NCBI RefSeq assembly: GCF_000430805.1
Contig: NZ_AUMS01000007.1
Span: 186,001-250,000, forward strand
Origin: Chitinilyticum aquatile DSM 21506
GTDB taxonomy: Bacteria; Pseudomonadota; Gammaproteobacteria; Burkholderiales; Chitinibacteraceae
Reading direction: 5' to 3'
DNA length: 64,000 nt
Shown in pieces: positions 60,785 through 64,000 of the stretch. Position 1 is the stretch's first letter; each line of letters opens with the position of its first letter. Made by a program: the position numbers and the translations under genes. The notes under the pieces were generated by a model, which saw only the letters and a program-made list of their open reading frames with translations, searched no databases and was not told where the DNA came from.

Positions 60785-60825
60785 GTTTAGCGCCCGCCGC
60801 GCATGACACCGACACCCCTGAGCCC

Positions 60826-62415
60826 ATGACCGACATCGCCCGCGAAGTGGCTTCCCGCCGCACCTTTGCCATCATTTCCCACCCGGACGCGGGTAAGACG
60901 ACGCTGACCGAAAAACTGCTGTATTTCTCGGGCACGATTCAGTCCGCCGGTACCGTCAAGGGCAAGAAAGGCGGCAAGTTCGCCACCTCCGACTGGATGG
61001 AAATCGAAAAGCAGCGCGGCATTTCGGTGGCCTCCTCAGTCATGCAGTTCGACTATCGCGACCATTCGATCAACCTGCTCGACACCCCGGGCCACCAGGA
61101 TTTTTCGGAAGATACCTACCGCGTACTCACCGCCGTCGACTCGGCGCTGATGGTGATCGACGCGGCCAAGGGCGTGGAAGCTCAAACGATCAAGCTGCTC
61201 AATGTCTGCCGCCTGCGCAATACGCCCATCGTCACCTTCATGAACAAGTACGACCGGGAAGTACGCGATTCGCTCGAGCTGCTCGACGAAGTCGAGAACG
61301 TGCTGCAAATCCGCTGCGCGCCGGTCACCTGGCCGGTGGGCATGGGCAAGACCTTCCGCGGCGTGTATCACATCCTGCGCGACGAGGTGATCATCTTCAC
61401 GCCGGGCCAGGGGCCGCTGGATGAAGTGGAAATCATCAAGGGCCTCGACAATCCGCGTCTGGACGAACTGTTTCCGCTGGAAATCGGCAACACGCGCATG
61501 GAGCTGGAACTGGTGCGTGGTGCCTCGCACCCCTTCGTGCTGGAAGAATTTCTGGATGGCACGCTCACTCCTGTCTTCTTCGGCTCCGCGATCAACAACT
61601 TCGGCGTGCGCGAGATTCTGAATGCGCTGGTCGACTGGGCGCCGCCGCCGGGCAAGCGCGACGCAACCGTGCGCTCGGTTGACCCGACGGAAGAAAAATT
61701 CTCGGCCTTCGTGTTCAAGATCCAGGCGAACATGGACCCGAAGCACCGCGACCGCATTGCGTTTTTGCGCATCTGCTCGGGCAAGTTCGAGCGCGGCATG
61801 AAATTCAAGCATCTGCGCCTGGGGCGCGACATCGCCGCGAACTCCGTCGTTACGTTCATGGCGCAGGGCCGCGAACAGGTTGACGAAGCCTTTGCCGGCG
61901 ACATCATCGGCCTGCCCAATCACGGCAACATCCAGATCGGTGATTCGTTCTCCGAGGGCGAAGTCCTGTCGTTCACCGGCATCCCCTACTTCGCGCCCGA
62001 ACTGTTCCGCGTCGTGCGCATCAAGAACCCGCTGAAACTGAAACAGCTGCAGAAGGGCCTGCAGCAGCTCGGCGAAGAAGGCGCGGTACAGGTCTTCAAG
62101 CCGCTCAACGGTGGCGATCTGATTCTGGGCGCCGTCGGCGTGCTGCAGTTCGAAGTGGTCGCCTCGCGCCTCTTGAACGAGTATGGCGTGGAAGCGATCT
62201 TCGAATCGACGACGATCTATACCGCACGCTGGGTTTCTTGCGAAGACTCGCGCATGCTGGCCGATTTCGAGAAGAATCTCGTCAACAACCTCGCGCGCGA
62301 TGCCGCCGACAGCCTCGCCTATCTGGCAACCAGCCGCGTGAATCTGGAGCTGACGCAGGAGCGCTGGCCCAAGCTGCAATTCCATTCCACTCGCGAGCAC
62401 GCAGTCACCTTGTAA
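60826..62415 (+). CDS. prfC: peptide chain release factor 3
   Basis: 529 residues. GTPase domain: [19 protein letters not shown] (G1), [14 protein letters not shown] (G2), [14 protein letters not shown] (G3), FMNKYDRE (G4). Domains II and III follow ([31 protein letters not shown]). Recycles RF1/RF2 from the ribosome after termination. The start gives the family N-terminus ([23 protein letters not shown]); the frame is open for 39 further codons upstream with no conserved sequence. Confidence 0.96.
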   Translation: MTDIAREVASRRTFAIISHPDAGKTTLTEKLLYFSGTIQSAGTVKGKKGGKFATSDWMEIEKQRGISVASSVMQFDYRDHSINLLDTPGHQDFSEDTYRVLTAVDSALMVIDAAKGVEAQTIKLLNVCRLRNTPIVTFMNKYDREVRDSLELLDEVENVLQIRCAPVTWPVGMGKTFRGVYHILRDEVIIFTPGQGPLDEVEIIKGLDNPRLDELFPLEIGNTRMELELVRGASHPFVLEEFLDGTLTPVFFGSAINNFGVREILNALVDWAPPPGKRDATVRSVDPTEEKFSAFVFKIQANMDPKHRDRIAFLRICSGKFERGMKFKHLRLGRDIAANSVVTFMAQGREQVDEAFAGDIIGLPNHGNIQIGDSFSEGEVLSFTGIPYFAPELFRVVRIKNPLKLKQLQKGLQQLGEEGAVQVFKPLNGGDLILGAVGVLQFEVVASRLLNEYGVEAIFESTTIYTARWVSCEDSRMLADFEKNLVNNLARDAADSLAYLATSRVNLELTQERWPKLQFHSTREHAVTL

Positions 62416-62418
62416 ACA

Positions 62419-62467
62419 GGGTATATCAACACAGCCATTACAGATAAATGGCTGTAGCCATATACCC
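62419..62467. repeat. GGTAT...ATACC dispersed hairpin repeat, copy B (best formed)
   Basis: GGGTATAT-CAAC-ACAGCCATT, seven-base loop, AATGGCTGT-AGCC-ATATACCC. The outer eight-base and inner nine-base arms both pair perfectly. Begins four bases after the prfC stop. Confidence 0.9.
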
Positions 62468-62470
62468 ACA

Positions 62471-62504
62471 AACCCGGCAGTGCTTCAGGCATGCCGGGTT
62501 TTTT
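62471..62504 (+). terminator. Rho-independent terminator of prfC
   Basis: AACCCGGCA, 12-base loop, TGCCGGGTT followed by TTTT; immediately behind repeat copy B. Confidence 0.9.
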
Positions 62505-62522
62505 CTGGCAAATCGGACAAGC

Positions 62523-63854
62523 ATGCACACGCTCGAGCAATTGCAACGCGGCGCCCTGCGCGGCATCACCCGGCTGGATCTGGCCGCCGATCTGGCCGAG
62601 TTTCCCGCCGAGATTTTTACGCTGGCTGATTCGCTGGAGGTGCTGAACCTCTCCGGCAACCGGCTCGACTCGCTGCCGGACGAGCTGCCAAGGCTTACGC
62701 GCCTGAAGGTGATTTTCTGCTCCGACAACCGCTTCACCACCCTGCCAGCCGTGCTCGGCCGCTGCCCGCAGCTGGAGATGATCGGCTTCAAAGCGAACGC
62801 GATCAGCCACATCCCCGACGATGCCCTGCCGCCACGGCTGCGCTGGCTCACGCTGACCGACAATGCCATCACGGCACTGCCGGAAACGATCGGCGACTGC
62901 CCGCGCCTGGCAAAACTGCTGCTGGCTGGCAACCGGCTTGAATCGCTACCCGGCGCATTGCAACATTGCCGCAAGCTCGCACTGTTGCGCATCGCCGCCA
63001 ATCAGTTTTCCACACTGCCGGACTGGCTCGCCGCCATGCCGGAACTCGCCTGGCTGGCGTTTGCCGGCAATCCGCTCACCGCAGACGCCGAAGCCCGCGC
63101 CGAGGCGCTGAGCCACGCGGCCACGGTCAATCCTGCCGAGGTCACTGCAGGCGACGTGCTGGGCCGTGGTGCATCCGGGCTGATCCGCGCCGGCCTGTGG
63201 CTGCGCGACGGCGTCAGTCAGGCGGTGGCGATCAAGCAGTTCCACTCTGGTGTGACCAGTGATGGCCTGCCGCATTGCGAGCTGCTGGCCAACTGGGCAG
63301 CCGGGCGGCACCCCAATCTGATCGGCGTGCATGCTCGACTGGGTAGCGGGCTCGCCAGCACGCCGGCGCTGCTGCTGGAGCGAATCGCCCCGCACTACCG
63401 GATGCTGGCCGCGCCACCCAGCCTCGAATCGTGCACGCGCGATGAGTACGATGAAACGGTCGCCTTTTCGCCTGCCGTGCTGCTGGCCATCGCGCACGGC
63501 ATTGCGGCGGCACTGGCGCAAATTCACGCCAACGGATTGCTGCACGGCGATCTCTATGCCCACAACATCCTGCTCGATGACCGCGGCCACGCCCTGCTGG
63601 GCGACTTTGGCGCGGCAACGCTGCTGCCCGGCGACCCCGCGCAACAGCAGCGTCTGCAGGCGCTGGATGTCAGGGCATTCGGCTTGCTGCTGGGCGAGCT
63701 GTGCGAGCGCTGCGCTACCCTGCCGGAGCTTCCCGTGCTGGCCGGAATGCTGGCACAGCTGCAGCAGGACTGCAGCTCAACCACGCCGGCGCGGCGCCCC
63801 GCCATGGCCGCAGTGGTAAGGATACTGACGACCGGCCTCCAGCAAATACAGTAA
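62523..63854 (+). CDS. leucine-rich-repeat protein kinase
   Basis: 443 residues. Residues 15-195: about seven LRR units (SLEVLNLSGNRLDSLPDELPRL, LRWLTLTDNAITALPETIGDC, LAKLLLAGNRLESLPGAL). Residues 210-440: eukaryotic-type protein kinase with glycine loop LGRGASGLIRAG, catalytic Lys in VAIKQF, HGD loop in LLHGDLYAHNILL and DFG in LLGDFGAATLL. The usual HRD is HGD here, as in several bacterial kinases. No signal peptide or membrane segment, so cytosolic. Unlike most bacterial Ser/Thr kinases, the LRR part is N-terminal. GGACA lies about six bases before the ATG. Confidence 0.92.
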   Translation: MHTLEQLQRGALRGITRLDLAADLAEFPAEIFTLADSLEVLNLSGNRLDSLPDELPRLTRLKVIFCSDNRFTTLPAVLGRCPQLEMIGFKANAISHIPDDALPPRLRWLTLTDNAITALPETIGDCPRLAKLLLAGNRLESLPGALQHCRKLALLRIAANQFSTLPDWLAAMPELAWLAFAGNPLTADAEARAEALSHAATVNPAEVTAGDVLGRGASGLIRAGLWLRDGVSQAVAIKQFHSGVTSDGLPHCELLANWAAGRHPNLIGVHARLGSGLASTPALLLERIAPHYRMLAAPPSLESCTRDEYDETVAFSPAVLLAIAHGIAAALAQIHANGLLHGDLYAHNILLDDRGHALLGDFGAATLLPGDPAQQQRLQALDVRAFGLLLGELCERCATLPELPVLAGMLAQLQQDCSSTTPARRPAMAAVVRILTTGLQQIQ

Positions 63855-63856
63855 TA

Positions 63857-63903
63857 GGTATACGCCTGTAGCCATTTATTTAAAATGGCCACATGCACAT
63901 ACC
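63857..63903. repeat. GGTAT...ATACC dispersed hairpin repeat, copy C
   Basis: GGTATACGCCTGTAGCCATTT, loop, AAATGGCCACATGCACATACC. Inner stem GCCATTT/AAATGGC. Lies two bases after the LRR-kinase stop and 18 bases before the convergent partial gene. Confidence 0.8.
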
Positions 63904-63920
63904 CATCAATCAGGCCGGGA

Positions 63921-64000
63921 TTACGGTTGCAGGCCAGCCAGTGCGGCGGCCAGCCGTGCTTCACCCAGCCCGCTGACCGGCGTATAGGCCACACCGGCCG
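63921..64000 (-). CDS. C-terminal end of an unidentified protein (partial)
   Basis: The last 26 codons of a minus-strand gene that runs past the window edge, ending AGVAYTPVSGLGEARL then AAALAGLQP and TAA. The protein-like, Ala/Leu-rich composition and the position of the repeat just behind its stop support a real gene. The product cannot be named from so little sequence. Confidence 0.5.
   Translation of the reverse strand, partial: AGVAYTPVSGLGEARLAAALAGLQP

Noticed and set aside
1-64000. tRNA, rRNA, CRISPR array, prophage or insertion sequence
   Set aside because: I saw no tRNA T-loop consensus, no regularly spaced direct repeats, no transposase, integrase or phage structural genes.

Overview
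The window is an ordinary bacterial chromosome segment, GC-rich (about 60 % by eye), with dense operons on both strands. The gene set points to a betaproteobacterium, most likely Neisseriales (Chromobacteriaceae or a near relative): a minCDE locus, ppsA with its divergent regulator gene, prfC, glnD, a PHP phosphatase of the Chromobacterium 3',5'-bisphosphonucleotide type, and a B12-dependent LitR/CarH regulator attached to a cyclopropane-synthase-like cluster. No phage, insertion sequence, CRISPR array, rRNA or tRNA was found. The taxonomic call is an inference; no 16S gene is present.

Layout. 1-12.5 kb: AhpD-like protein, dcd, bcp, a PIN-PhoH ATPase, a large nitrate/nitrite-type chemoreceptor with two near-identical PAS domains, a MocR regulator divergent from an FMN-binding protein, rnk, a cysteine-free aspartate-semialdehyde-dehydrogenase homologue (usg) and small genes. 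12.6-22.7 kb: a secreted beta-propeller-like protein, then a nine-gene minus-strand array (FAD oxidoreductase, DUF1365, cyclopropane synthase family, chalcone-isomerase-like, MFS, DUF3833 lipoprotein, SDR, NTF2-like, litR). Several of its genes overlap by ATGA. Its first gene is preceded by a group of TGTACA palindromes. This looks like a light- or singlet-oxygen-responsive membrane-lipid modification regulon. 23-34 kb: an EEP-family nuclease, argP divergent from lysA, a CpdB-like surface nucleotidase, and a serine-use operon sdaC-sdaA-lytS-lytR. 34-44 kb: an amino-acid-type binding protein, scpAB, a site-2-protease homologue, yciO and the PHP phosphatase with an AT-rich membrane gene between them, SemiSWEET, cysM, gltS and an EAL-like/HDOD protein. 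44.6-64 kb: ppsA/ppsR, minCDE, map-glnD, a D,D-carboxypeptidase, MltF-like transglycosylase, uup with an overlapping sensor kinase, prfC, a leucine-rich-repeat protein kinase and the end of one further gene.

The most unexpected structure is not a gene. Nine well-formed and three degenerate copies of a 45-50 bp imperfect hairpin lie just behind gene ends across the whole window. The copies start with GGTAT, end with ATACC, and carry an inner CAGCC(A/C)TTT / AAA(T/G)GGCTG stem. They occur in tandem and convergent gaps and never in a clearly divergent one. They may be a REP-like family, bidirectional terminators, or both.
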